From CAZEBW01 sp964510205 (GTDB lineage Bacteria; Chloroflexota; Anaerolineae; VGOG01), in contig CAZEBW010000001.1 of the NCBI GenBank assembly GCA_964510205.1, positions 1-64,000 of the forward strand: a stretch of 64,000 nucleotides of DNA. The letters are read 5' to 3'. Numbering within the stretch: position 1 is the first letter of the stretch; each line of letters opens with the position of its first letter. The notes below the pieces were generated by a model. The model searched no databases and had not been told where the DNA came from. It worked only from the letters and a program-made list of their open reading frames with translations. A program made the translations under genes and the position numbers. Positions 14,845-23,399 of the stretch are shown here, piece after piece.

Positions 14845-17800
14845 GTTCTACACTTCGCAAACCCATTGGCGCCGCTCTGGTGGTTGGGGGGGGGATCGCC
14901 GGCGTGCAAGCCGCGCTCGACCTGGCCGAGTCGGGGATCAAGGTCTACCTCCTGGAGCGCTCGCCGGCCATCGGCGGGAAGATGGCCCAGCTCGACAAGA
15001 CCTTCCCCACCAACGACTGCGCCATGTGCATCATCTCCCCCAAGCTGGTGGAGGCCGGCCGCCACCGCAACATCGAGATCATCACCACCGCCGACCTGCT
15101 CAAGCTGCAGGGCCAGGCCGGCGACTTCACCGCCGCCATTCTGCGGCGGCCACGCTACGTGGACATTGAGAAATGCACCGCCTGCAACGACTGCGTTGAG
15201 GTGTGCCCCATCCACATTCCCAGCGAGTTCGACGAGGGCCTGGCCCAACGCACCGCCGTCTTCAAGCCCTACGCCCAGGCCGTCCCCAACGCCTACGCCG
15301 TCACCAAGAAAGGCACCAGCCCTTGCAAGTACACCTGTCCCGCCGATACCAGCGCGCAGGGCTACATCGCGCTCATCGCCGAGGGACGCTACGAAGAAGC
15401 GCTGGAGGTCATCAAGCAGTATAACCCCTTCCCGGCCACGGTGGGCCGGGTGTGTCACCATCCCTGTGAGAGCGAGTGCAACCGGGGGAAGGTGGACGAG
15501 CCGGTGGCGATTTGTGCTCTGAAGCGCTTCGCGGCGGACACGGTGTATGCAATTGAAAGGGACGAGGGACAAGGGACTAGGGACAAGGGACTAGGGGCAG
15601 GAAGCATGGAAGCGGGGGAGCTGGGGAGCAGGGAGTTGGCGCCTTTTCCATTAGCTCCTAGGGAGTTGCCGCCTGAGGAGAAGCAGCGGGTGGCGGTGGT
15701 GGGCTCTGGACCCTGCGGGCTGACGGCGGGCTACTTCCTGGCCCGCATGGGCTACCAGCCGACGATTTTCGAGGCACTGCCAGTGCCAGGGGGGATGATG
15801 CGCGTTGGCATCCCCGCCTACCGCCTGCCGCGCCAGGTGCTGCGCCGCGAAATTGACGAGATCCTCAAGGCGGGCGTGGAGCTCAAGCTCAACCACGCCG
15901 TGCGGGACATCAACCGCTTGTTCGACGAGGGCTACAGCGCGGTGTTCCTGGCCATCGGCGCCCACGAGCCGCAGCTTCTGGGCATCCCCGGTGAGGACGC
16001 CGAGAGCGTCTTCCAGGGCGTGCCTTTCCTGCGCAGCATCAGCCTGGGCGAGGAGATCAGGCTGGGGGATCGGGTGGTGGTGGTCGGGGGAGGAAACACG
16101 GCCATAGACACCGCTCGTACTGCCTTGCGGATGGGCAGTCGGGAAGTGATCATCGCCTACCGCCGCAGCCGGGCCGAGATGCCGGCCAACTCCTGGGAGG
16201 TGGACGACGCCGAGACGGAAGGGGTGCAGTTGCAGCTTCTGACTCAGCCGATCGAGGTGCTGTCCGACGATGGTCACATCAGCGGTGTGCGCTGCGTTCG
16301 GATGCGCCTAGGCGAGCCCGACGCCAGCGGCCGCCGCCGCCCCATCCCCATCGAGGGATCCGAGTTCGTCATCGAGTGCGACGCCATGGTGGCCGCCGTG
16401 GCCCAGGCTCCGGAGATCAGCTTCCTCGACCCTGACCACGGGCTGGAGATTACCCGCTGGGGCACTTTCGAGGTGGACCCGCAAACTTTGGCTACCAATC
16501 GGCCCGGCGTGTTTGCGGGAGGCGACGCCGCCGCCGGGCCGGGCGCGCTGATCGAGGCCATCGCCCACGGGCGGCGCGGCGCGCTGTCCATTGATCGCTA
16601 TCTGCGCGGCGTGTCGCTGCTCACCCCCCGCGAGATCACTCCCCTGCCGGTGGCCGAGCTCACCGACGAGGAGATCGCCGAGATGCGGGCGCGGGGCGAG
16701 GTGGACCTGCGGCCCCGCCAGACGATGCCCACCGCCCCGGCTGAGGAGCGGGCCAGGGATTTCCGCGAGGTCGAGCTGGGCCTGACCGAGGAGCAGGCCC
16801 GCGCCGAGGCCCTGCGCTGTCTGCACTGCGGGCTGTGCTCCGAGTGCTACCAGTGCGTGTTGGCCTGCAAGGTGGGGGCCATTGACCACCAGCAAGCCCC
16901 TTACGAAGAGGAATTGCAAGTCGGAGCCGTCATACTGGCCCCCGGCTACCAATTGTACAACGCGGAGCGCTCAGGGGAGCTGGGCTACGGTCGCTACGCC
17001 AACGTACTCACCAGTATGGAGTTCGAACGGCTGCTCTCCGCCTCCGGGCCGACAGGAGGCCATGTCGCCCGACCGTCGGATCACGAGGAGCCCAAGCGGA
17101 TCGCCTTCTTGCAGTGCGTCGGTTCCCGCGATCAGAACCACGACTACTGCAGCTCCGTCNNNNNNNNNNGCTCCATCTGCTGCATGTATGCCACCAAGGA
17201 GGCCATGCTGGCTCAGGAGCACCTGCCCGGCGTCGAGTGCCACATCTTCATGATGGACATGCGGGCCTTCAGCAAGGGCTTCGACGCCTACTTCGAACGA
17301 GGCAAGCAGTTGGGGATCAAATACACCCGCTGTCGCCCCTCCTCATTGAAGGAAGACCCCCGCACCAGGGACATCCTCTTCCAATATCGAACCGAAGACG
17401 GCCAATTGCACAACGAGCGCTTTGACCTGGTCGTTCTCAGCGTGGGCTTGGAACCTGCGGCCGGTGCGAAGGCCCTGGCAGAGGCCGTGGGCATCGAGCT
17501 GGACGAGCGGGGCTTCTGCCAGACACAGCCCTTTCAACCTGTGGAGACCAGCCGGTCGGGGGTTTACGTCTGCGGCGCTTTCGCCGAGCCCAAGGACATC
17601 CCTGAGAGCGTCGTCGAGGCCAGCGGCGCGGCGGCGGCGGCCCTATCGCTCATCGGCAGCGAGCGCGGCACCCTGGTCGAGGAGAAGGTGTATCCGCCGG
17701 AGATCCCCGTGGCCCTCACCGACGAACCGCGCATTGGGGTGTTTATCTGCTCCTGCGGGTCGAACATCGCCGGCGTGGTGGACGTGAAGGCTGTGACAGA

Positions 17801-19487
17801 TTACGCCAGGACCCTGCCCAACGTCGTCCACGCCGAGAACACCATTTACACCTGCTCCGCCGACTCCCTGAAGCTGATCCAGGAGCGCGTCGCCGAGCAC
17901 GGGCTCAACCGCGTCATCGTTTCCTCCTGCACGCCGCGCACCCACGAGCCCATCTTCCGCGACACCATCTGCGAGGCGGGGTTGAACCCCTATCTCTTCG
18001 AGATGGCCAACATCAGAGACCAGTGCTCCTGGGTGCACTCCTCCCAACCCGAAGCGGCCACCCAGAAAGCCAAAGACCTGACTCGCATGGCCGTCGGTCG
18101 CTCCCGCTGGCTAACGCCGCTCTACACCGCGCCCCAGCCATTGAGCCACGAGGCACTGGTCATCGGCGGGGGCGTGGCGGGGATGACCGCCGCGCTGAAT
18201 CTGGCCCAGCAGGGCTTCGGCGTCTATCTGGTGGAGCGGGAAAAGGAACTGGGCGGCCGCCTGCGTCAGATCTACTACACTGCCGATGCCGCTGACCCAC
18301 AAACCTACTTACAAGAACTGGTGGGCAAGGTCCAGGCCAATCCGAACATCGAGACCCTGACTGGCTGCGAGGTTGTGAAGTACAGCGGCTTCGTGGGCAA
18401 CTTCAAAACCACCGTGACCAGCGTAGACGATCCCACCCAGCGCCTCATTGAGCACGGCGTGACCATCGTGGCCACCGGCGGGCAAGAGTGGCGGGGCAAT
18501 GCCTATCTGCTTGGCCAGGACCCGCGGGTTATCACCCAAGGCGACTTGGAGAGGCTGTTGTACGAATCAGCGAATCAGCGAATCAGCGACCCGCAATCGA
18601 AAATCGGAAATCGGAAATCGAAAATCGAAAACGTGGTGATGATTCAGTGCGTCGGCCCCTGGGACGAGGACGATGACGCGCCTTTCTATTGCAGCCGCGT
18701 CTGCTGCGGGGTGGCTATCAAGAACGCCCTGCAACTCAAAGAGCTCAACCCAGACTGCAACGTTTACGTCCTCTACAAAGACATGCGCACCTATGGCTTC
18801 AGCGAGTCGCTCTACACCGAGGCGCGGGAGAAGGGCGTCATTTTCCTGCGCTATGACGACGAGAATCGGCCCGATGTACGATCAGTGGACGGCCAATTGC
18901 AAGTTTCGGTCTTCGAGCCGGTCTTGGGACAGCATCTCGCTCTCAACCCTGACTTGCTGGTCCTGTCCACCGCCGTGGTGCCGGCCGAAGGCAGCCAGGC
19001 CCTGGCCGAGTTGCTCAAGTTCTCCTGCACTTTGGAGGGCTTCTTCCTGGAGGCCCACGTCAAGCTGCGGCCGGTGGATTTCCCCGCCGAGGGCCTTTTC
19101 CTGTGCGGCGCGGCCCACTATCCCAAATTCATAGACGAGACCATCGCCCAGGCCCAGGCAGCGGCGGCGCGAGCAGCAACCATCCTCTCCAAAGAAGCTC
19201 TGGAAGTAGGCGGGATGGTGGCCGTGGTGGACGAGGAGAAGTGCACCGGCTGCCTGACCTGTGTGCGCGTCTGCCCCTACGATGTGCCGCGCATCAATCC
19301 GACCAAGATTGGCGCTGGGGCCATCCTAGGCGTGGCCGAGATCGAGGCTGCCGCCTGCCAGGGCTGCGGCACCTGCGCAGCCGAGTGCCCGGCCAAGGCC
19401 ATTCAACTGCAGCACTATCGGGATGAGCAGGTGCTGGCCAAAGAGGTGGCGCTGTTTGAGGAGTTGTTGGCGGCGTCGAGGATATGA
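14841..19487 (+). CDS. hdrA: HdrA-GltD-HdrA fusion flavoprotein, electron-bifurcating core
   Basis: Giant flavoprotein (about 1,548 residues, GTG start). Layout: HdrA N-terminus with FAD motif GGGIAG (17-22) and CTACNDCVEVCP (112-123). A glutamate-synthase small-subunit-like NADPH oxidoreductase is inserted at about 155-640 (CKYTCPADTS, VVGSGPCGLT, VVGGGNTAIDTA). The HdrA core resumes near 660. A second HdrA half begins near 963 (VIGGGVAGMTAALN near 1106) and ends with CTGCLTCVRVCP and CQGCGTCAAECP. HdrA FAD is the bifurcating site; the GltD part suggests NAD(P)H as donor. Repeat-derived insertions lie at 15549-15660 and 18565-18633. The N-run (17160-17169) interrupts the motif YCSS-ICCMYA. 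HdrA identity is firm; the electron route is inferred. Confidence 0.92.
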   Translation: MSSTLRKPIGAALVVGGGIAGVQAALDLAESGIKVYLLERSPAIGGKMAQLDKTFPTNDCAMCIISPKLVEAGRHRNIEIITTADLLKLQGQAGDFTAAILRRPRYVDIEKCTACNDCVEVCPIHIPSEFDEGLAQRTAVFKPYAQAVPNAYAVTKKGTSPCKYTCPADTSAQGYIALIAEGRYEEALEVIKQYNPFPATVGRVCHHPCESECNRGKVDEPVAICALKRFAADTVYAIERDEGQGTRDKGLGAGSMEAGELGSRELAPFPLAPRELPPEEKQRVAVVGSGPCGLTAGYFLARMGYQPTIFEALPVPGGMMRVGIPAYRLPRQVLRREIDEILKAGVELKLNHAVRDINRLFDEGYSAVFLAIGAHEPQLLGIPGEDAESVFQGVPFLRSISLGEEIRLGDRVVVVGGGNTAIDTARTALRMGSREVIIAYRRSRAEMPANSWEVDDAETEGVQLQLLTQPIEVLSDDGHISGVRCVRMRLGEPDASGRRRPIPIEGSEFVIECDAMVAAVAQAPEISFLDPDHGLEITRWGTFEVDPQTLATNRPGVFAGGDAAAGPGALIEAIAHGRRGALSIDRYLRGVSLLTPREITPLPVAELTDEEIAEMRARGEVDLRPRQTMPTAPAEERARDFREVELGLTEEQARAEALRCLHCGLCSECYQCVLACKVGAIDHQQAPYEEELQVGAVILAPGYQLYNAERSGELGYGRYANVLTSMEFERLLSASGPTGGHVARPSDHEEPKRIAFLQCVGSRDQNHDYCSSVXXXXSICCMYATKEAMLAQEHLPGVECHIFMMDMRAFSKGFDAYFERGKQLGIKYTRCRPSSLKEDPRTRDILFQYRTEDGQLHNERFDLVVLSVGLEPAAGAKALAEAVGIELDERGFCQTQPFQPVETSRSGVYVCGAFAEPKDIPESVVEASGAAAAALSLIGSERGTLVEEKVYPPEIPVALTDEPRIGVFICSCGSNIAGVVDVKAVTDYARTLPNVVHAENTIYTCSADSLKLIQERVAEHGLNRVIVSSCTPRTHEPIFRDTICEAGLNPYLFEMANIRDQCSWVHSSQPEAATQKAKDLTRMAVGRSRWLTPLYTAPQPLSHEALVIGGGVAGMTAALNLAQQGFGVYLVEREKELGGRLRQIYYTADAADPQTYLQELVGKVQANPNIETLTGCEVVKYSGFVGNFKTTVTSVDDPTQRLIEHGVTIVATGGQEWRGNAYLLGQDPRVITQGDLERLLYESANQRISDPQSKIGNRKSKIENVVMIQCVGPWDEDDDAPFYCSRVCCGVAIKNALQLKELNPDCNVYVLYKDMRTYGFSESLYTEAREKGVIFLRYDDENRPDVRSVDGQLQVSVFEPVLGQHLALNPDLLVLSTAVVPAEGSQALAELLKFSCTLEGFFLEAHVKLRPVDFPAEGLFLCGAAHYPKFIDETIAQAQAAAARAATILSKEALEVGGMVAVVDEEKCTGCLTCVRVCPYDVPRINPTKIGAGAILGVAEIEAAACQGCGTCAAECPAKAIQLQHYRDEQVLAKEVALFEELLAASRI
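15556..15660. repeat. In-frame GGGACAAGGGACTAGGG repeat inside hdrA
   Basis: Imperfect units GGGACAAGGGACTA, then GGAAGC/GGGGAGC units and a TTAGCTCCTAGGGAG segment, are read in frame as about 35 low-complexity residues at the junction between the Cys-rich and FAD parts of the GltD-like domain. The same phrase occurs at 61366-61456. Confidence 0.7.
17160..17169. other. Assembly gap (10 N), probably a false gap
   Basis: Ten N interrupt hdrA. The flanks share an overlapping phrase: GCTCCGTC ends the left contig and GCTCCATC begins the right. Removing one copy together with the N (18 bases) restores the frame and yields YCSSICCMYA, the motif expected in HdrA. The true gap length is therefore probably negative. 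Confidence 0.75.
18565..18633. repeat. In-frame AATCAGCG / AAAATCGGAAATC repeat inside hdrA
   Basis: GAATCAGCGAATCAGCGA followed by AAAATCGGAAATCGGAAATC-type units is read in frame as about 22 residues (ANQRISDPQSKIGNRKSKIE) in a loop of the second HdrA half. The same phrase occurs at 1063-1094 inside miaA, and a relative at 58558-58600. Confidence 0.75.
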
Positions 19488-19571
19488 CAGCGAATCAGAG
19501 GATTGACCGAATCGGATTCGATAAATCCTGGATTTCGTTGTCATACGCAGGTAACAATGAGGTGAAGTACT

Positions 19572-19814
19572 GTGGATAAGGCCAAGACCTTGAACTATCA
19601 CTACGACAGGGAAGAAGACATTCTTTACGTAACTTTGGGAGATTCCGATTCGGCTTTGTGTATAGAGCAGGGAAACGGTTTTCTGGTTAGAATTGATCCG
19701 GAATCAGGCGAGGTCGTAGGGTTCACGATCATTGATTTTTCGCTGAGAGCGACGGAACGAGTAGCCGTCCCTGTTTACGCTCAGTTCGCTTTGTCTCGGG
19801 AGGTAACACTATAA
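19572..19814 (+). CDS. DUF2283 family protein
   Basis: An 80-aa protein with a GTG start. The pattern NYHYDREEDILYVTLGD...GFLVRIDPESGEVVGFTIIDFS is characteristic of DUF2283, small beta-rich proteins frequently found beside toxin genes. Its stop overlaps the next start by 1 bp, linking it to the DUF433 gene and a broken toxin remnant. It probably belonged to a toxin-antitoxin-like module inserted after hdrA. Role is inferred from neighbours only. Confidence 0.75.
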   Translation: MDKAKTLNYHYDREEDILYVTLGDSDSALCIEQGNGFLVRIDPESGEVVGFTIIDFSLRATERVAVPVYAQFALSREVTL

Positions 19815-20149
19815 TGGCTGAGAGGACTTTGGACAGCAAACTCATTTACGCCGAATTAGATACGCTGAAAGAGGAAATGCGAGGCCTGAAACAGATGGTA
19901 GGCGAAGTGGTTACCAGAATTCGTCCAACTATCCAGACGGAGCATCCCCACATCGTGCGGGTTGAGGGAATACGCGGTGGAGAGCCCGTAATCAAGGGCA
20001 CGGGCATCAGTGTCCGTACCATCGTTGAACGCACACGCCTAGGTGACAAACCCGAGCAGATTGTAGATGATTATCCATATCTTACTCTGGCCCAGGTGTA
20101 CGATGCTCTGAGCTATTACCACGAGCATCCGCAGGAGATTGAGCAGTAG
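19814..20149 (+). CDS. DUF433 family protein (putative antitoxin)
   Basis: A 111-aa protein. Its C-terminal ~55 residues are the DUF433 helix-turn-helix-like domain (GGEPVIKGTGISVRTIVE...DDYPYLTLAQVYDALSYYHEH). Its N-terminal 45 residues form a predicted coiled coil (AELDTLKEEMRGLKQMVGEVV). DUF433 proteins are usually paired with a DUF5615 PIN-like toxin just downstream; here only a C-terminal fragment of that toxin remains. Antitoxin and DNA-binding roles are inferred. Confidence 0.8.
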   Translation: MAERTLDSKLIYAELDTLKEEMRGLKQMVGEVVTRIRPTIQTEHPHIVRVEGIRGGEPVIKGTGISVRTIVERTRLGDKPEQIVDDYPYLTLAQVYDALSYYHEHPQEIEQ

Positions 20150-20313
20150 AGTGGTGGGAAGCGGGTAAACAGCACTACGGTATCATCGTCTCTGAGCAAC
20201 TTGGATTTGGTGAGATGTTGCGCCGCGTTTTGAATCTTCTCAACTCTGTAACTGCTGATGAGATGCGGAACAACTACAAGAATCTAGCGGAGTTTGCAAC
20301 AAGGGAGTGGTAA
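20143..20313 (+). pseudogene. Remnant of a DUF5615 PIN-like toxin
   Basis: A frame without a start codon encodes about 56 residues (EWWEAGKQHYGIIVSEQ ... EMRNNYKNLAEFATREW) ending at TAA 20311-20313. The sequence resembles the C-terminal half of DUF5615 proteins, the usual partners of DUF433, and it sits where the toxin gene should be. The N-terminal half with the catalytic acidic residues is absent. I read it as a deletion derivative. The TAA overlaps the ATG of mvhD. Confidence 0.6.
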
Positions 20314-20732
20314 TGAACCAATTCGAACCCCAGATCCTGGCCTTCTGTTGCCACTACTGCGCCTACGCTGCAGCCGACCTGACAGGCTCAATGCGCCTTC
20401 AGTATCCAACCAACGTCAAGATCATCCGCCTGCCCTGCACCGGCAAGCTGGACGTTCTCTACGTCTTGCGAGCCTTCGAGCGGGGCGCGGACGGCGCCTT
20501 GGTGGCCGGTTGACTGAAGGGCACCTGCCATTACCTGGAAGGTAATCTGCGCGCTGAGAAAAGGGTGAACTACGTCAAAGAGATCCTCGACCAAATCGGC
20601 CTGGGCGGTGAGCGGTTGGAGATGTACTTCCTCTCCTCGGCCGAAGGAGCCCGTTTCGCCGAGATCGCTACGGAGATGACGGAGCGGATTCGAGAGCTGG
20701 GGCCTAACCCCCTGAGAGATAATGGAGGCTAA
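20313..20732 (+). CDS. mvhD: MvhD-family Fe-S subunit, predicted selenoprotein (UGA = Sec67)
   Basis: A 139-residue MvhD subunit, which carries electrons between HdrA and a partner. Frame: FCCHYCAYAAADLTG, PCTGKLD, then GADGALVAG-U-LKGTCHYLEGN, continuing open to TAA 20730-20732. The UGA at 20511-20513 (codon 67) replaces the Cys of the conserved GCxxGxCHY motif, and the frame after it stays in family register for 72 codons. Directly after it, ATTACC (20530-20535) pairs with GGTAAT (20541-20546) around loop TGGAA, 22 nt from the UGA, with G in the loop as bacterial SECIS elements require. VhuD of methanogens is a known selenoprotein. GGGAG precedes the ATG at 20313. Standard translation would truncate this gene at residue 66. 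Confidence 0.87.
20511..20550 (+). promoter_or_regulatory. Putative bacterial SECIS element
   Basis: UGA followed by a 6-bp perfect stem (20530-20535 with 20541-20546) and a 5-nt loop UGGAA. The distance from UGA to loop is 22 nt, inside the 16-37 nt range accepted for bacterial SECIS elements, and a G lies in the first two loop positions. The lower stem is poorly paired by eye. Confidence 0.6.
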
Positions 20733-20735
20733 ACG

Positions 20736-21404
20736 ATGATCATAGGCGAACAGAAGCCTCTGGATGAAATCAAACAGATGATCGCCGATTACCACAGGGT
20801 GCTGATCCTGGGCTGCGGCACCTGCGTCACGGTGTGCTTCGCCGGGGGGGAGAAAGAAGTGGGCATCCTGGCCTCCAGCCTGCGCATGGCCACTAGGCTG
20901 GAAGGCCAGTCCAAGGAGCTGTTGGAGGCCACGGTACAGCGCCAGTGCGAGTATGAGTATAATGAAGAAGTAGCCGACCTGGTGCGGGAGGCCGACGTGG
21001 CGCTGTCCCTGGCCTGCGGCATCGGCGTGCAGACCATGAACGAGCAGTTCCCTGAAGCCATCACCCTGCCTGGCCTCAACACCACCTTTTTGGGCCAGCC
21101 CACCGAACAAGGCGTCTGGGACGAGCGCTGCCAGGCCTGCGGGAACTGCATCCTAGACATCACCGCTGGCATCTGCCCCATCGCCCGCTGCTCCAAGAGC
21201 CTGCTCAACGGGCCTTGCGGGGGGTCCGTAGGCGGCAAGTGCGAGATTGATTCCGAAATAGACTGCGCCTGGCAGCTCATCTACGACCGCCTCCAGGCAC
21301 TGAACAAGCTAGAGTTGTTGATGGAGATCCAACCGGCTAAAGACTGGTCCACCAGCCGCGACGGCGGCCCGCGCAAGATCGTAAGAGAAGACCTGCGCCT
21401 GTGA
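20736..21404 (+). CDS. metV: MetV, methylene-THF reductase zinc/Fe-S partner (copy 1)
   Basis: A 222-aa protein of the methylenetetrahydrofolate reductase C-terminal (MetV) family. In acetogens it partners MetF in 5,10-methylene-THF reduction. The N-terminal part resembles a CoB/CoM-type Fe-S domain (ILGCGTCVTVCFAGG). The C-terminal part has the Cys-rich signature CQACGNCILDITAGICPIARC followed by LNGPCGGS and GKCEID. It begins 3 bp after the mvhD stop, indicating tight coupling of MvhD and MetV. A shorter MetV lies at 25229. The family is clear; which MetF copy it binds is not. Confidence 0.88.
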   Translation: MIIGEQKPLDEIKQMIADYHRVLILGCGTCVTVCFAGGEKEVGILASSLRMATRLEGQSKELLEATVQRQCEYEYNEEVADLVREADVALSLACGIGVQTMNEQFPEAITLPGLNTTFLGQPTEQGVWDERCQACGNCILDITAGICPIARCSKSLLNGPCGGSVGGKCEIDSEIDCAWQLIYDRLQALNKLELLMEIQPAKDWSTSRDGGPRKIVREDLRL

Positions 21405-21426
21405 GAGACCCTAGAGCGAGAGACAG

Positions 21427-23286
21427 ATGATCACGATTCAAGCTCTGAGCAAATTTCCAGTCTTCCAAGACCTGACCGACGATGAGTTGGAGAAAGTCGC
21501 TGCTCTCTGCCGAGAAGAGACCTTTGAGGCCGGAACCATTGTCCACGAAGAAGGCAGTGAGGCACAATACTTCTACATCGTGCGAGATGGTAAGGTCGCC
21601 TTGGAGCTGGAGCTCGAACTTCAGCCATATGCCTCCACCAGGCGAACGATTATCGAGGAGATCACAGAAGGCCAGGCCTTCGGGTGGTCCTCTCTTGTGG
21701 AACCCCACATTCGCACCCTATCATCGAAATGCACGGAAAGAACCAGCGCCATTGTCTTCGAGAGGGCCGCGTTGCTTGACCTGTTCGACAGTGATCCCCG
21801 CATCGGCTATAAGGTGATGACAGCGGTTTCCAAGATAGTGGGCTCCCGACTCAGGGATACCAGACAGACATTGATGAGTTTTCTGAGAGGGGAACAGCTC
21901 TCCTTTGAGTACACGCCCGAAGAAGCCACCTTGATTCAGAGGATTCATTATTCCATCAACTTCAGGTGGATGGCTGCTGCCGGGGTAGCAGTCCTAGCAC
22001 TGTTCGCCAACAATGTCCTCCAGATAGGATTCCCTGTCCTGCCGGTCTACCTCATTGCCCTTTGCATCGCCGTGTACAATGCGGTATTTTGGCTGTACGC
22101 CAGGGACTTGAGGCCTGAGGACACCCCCGATCTGGTGGAGAAAGCCAGAAGGTTTGCAGCCATACAGGGTGTGGTGGACTTGCTAGCCCTAACGGTACTT
22201 CTCCATTTCACAGGGGGCATAGAAAACCCGCTCGTTTTCTACTTCGTCTTTCACATCACCATCGCCAGCATCCTGCTCCCCTACAGGGCGGCCTATTTGC
22301 TGGCCACGCTAGCCGTCTTGCTGCTCTGCTCATTGACCGGCCTGGAATACTTCGGCGTCATCCCCCACGTCCATCTAGAGGGGTTCGTTTCACGTGACCT
22401 GTACCGCCAAGAATCGTACATTATGGCCATCCTATTCACTTTTGCCACCGTCCTGTACATCTCTACCTATATGGCTACTTCCATCTCCGGGGAGTTGAGG
22501 AAGAGACAGCGCGAAGTCGCCTCGTTGAGAGATCGCTGCCTGATAGACTTCAGCGCTTTGGAAGAAGTCAACAGGAAGCTGACAGAGATGGACAGGCTCA
22601 GGACCTATTTGCTGGGCATGGTCTCTCACGACTTAAAGGCCCCGTTGGTGGCCATTGAGAGCTATCTCCAGGTGATCTTGGGTGGCTTCGCTGGCGAGAT
22701 CAACCAAGAACAGCGGGAGATGTTGGAGAGAAGCAGCCACCGCATCGGAGAATTGCTCAATTTGATCGGCGACTTGTTGGACGTGTCGCGCATTGAGGCG
22801 GGGCAGATCGCCGAGGAGTTTGAGGCCATTTGCCTGTCCGAGGTGGTGGAGGGTTCCCTGGAGGATACCCAGGCCATGGCCAAGGAAAAAGGGATGGAAC
22901 TGCGGGTGGAGATGCCGGCAGAACTGCCCGTAATTCAGGCCGCTCCCCATCGTTTGCGGCAAGTGCTGAACAATCTGCTGAGCAACGCCATCAAGTTCAC
23001 TCCGCCTGAAGGCTTGATCACCCTTACTGTAGAAGAAAAGGAGGACCACCTTCAAGTCGAGGTGAGAGACACTGGTGTGGGCATCCCCCCCGAAGACCTG
23101 TGCTACGTTTTCGACGAGTTCTTTCGCGGTCGAGACGTGGAGAGGACCGGGGCGGGCTTGGGACTTTCCATCGCCAAGAAGATCGTGGAAGCGCACGGAG
23201 GGAGGATCTGGGCGGAGAGCCCCTGCACTGCCGACGGGAAGGGAAGCCAGTTCACCTTCATCTTGCCTAAGGTCGTAAATTCGTAG
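21427..23286 (+). CDS. Membrane histidine kinase with N-terminal cyclic-nucleotide-binding domain
   Basis: Sensor kinase, 619 aa. Residues ~8-130 form a CRP-like cNMP-binding fold (FPVFQDLTDDELEKVAALC, GTIVHEEGSEAQYFYIVRDGKVAL). About six helices span ~175-350. A short coiled coil (~355-390) leads into HisKA with MVSHDLKAPL (His near 401). The HATPase has NNLLSNAIKFTPP, DTGVGIPPED and GAGLGLSIAKKIVEAHGG. All catalytic boxes are present. It lies between metV1 and metF1 in the same orientation, so it may sense nucleotide or redox state for this pathway. The final VVNS is encoded by a dispersed repeat. The ligand is unknown; the cytosolic cNMP domain may bind something else. Confidence 0.88.
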   Translation: MITIQALSKFPVFQDLTDDELEKVAALCREETFEAGTIVHEEGSEAQYFYIVRDGKVALELELELQPYASTRRTIIEEITEGQAFGWSSLVEPHIRTLSSKCTERTSAIVFERAALLDLFDSDPRIGYKVMTAVSKIVGSRLRDTRQTLMSFLRGEQLSFEYTPEEATLIQRIHYSINFRWMAAAGVAVLALFANNVLQIGFPVLPVYLIALCIAVYNAVFWLYARDLRPEDTPDLVEKARRFAAIQGVVDLLALTVLLHFTGGIENPLVFYFVFHITIASILLPYRAAYLLATLAVLLLCSLTGLEYFGVIPHVHLEGFVSRDLYRQESYIMAILFTFATVLYISTYMATSISGELRKRQREVASLRDRCLIDFSALEEVNRKLTEMDRLRTYLLGMVSHDLKAPLVAIESYLQVILGGFAGEINQEQREMLERSSHRIGELLNLIGDLLDVSRIEAGQIAEEFEAICLSEVVEGSLEDTQAMAKEKGMELRVEMPAELPVIQAAPHRLRQVLNNLLSNAIKFTPPEGLITLTVEEKEDHLQVEVRDTGVGIPPEDLCYVFDEFFRGRDVERTGAGLGLSIAKKIVEAHGGRIWAESPCTADGKGSQFTFILPKVVNS

Positions 23287-23366
23287 ATTCGGGATTCGTA
23301 AACTCGCGACTTCCGAACCTACGAGCCCACGAATTTACGGCTCTACGAATTTACGAATCCACGAAT
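23272..23366. repeat. ACGAATTTACGAATCTACG simple repeat
   Basis: Twelve or so imperfect 8-9-bp units (TTCGTAAAT, then inverted to ACGAATTTACG) start in the last codons of the kinase gene and fill the gap to metF1. Because orientation flips half-way, the block can fold back. The same phrase recurs at 36590-36684 and inside polA (51690-51750). Confidence 0.7.
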
Positions 23367-23399
23367 GGACTGACCAGCCGACCACAAAGGAGTAGGATC

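Noticed and set aside
17160..17169. Missing coding sequence of unknown length in hdrA
   Set aside because: Overlapping flank sequence and the restored YCSSICCMYA motif indicate a negative gap.
20307..20513. A free-standing 68-residue protein ending at the UGA of mvhD
   Set aside because: The sequence continues in the same frame through conserved MvhD residues, so the stop is better read as selenocysteine than as the end of a short gene or as a pseudogene.
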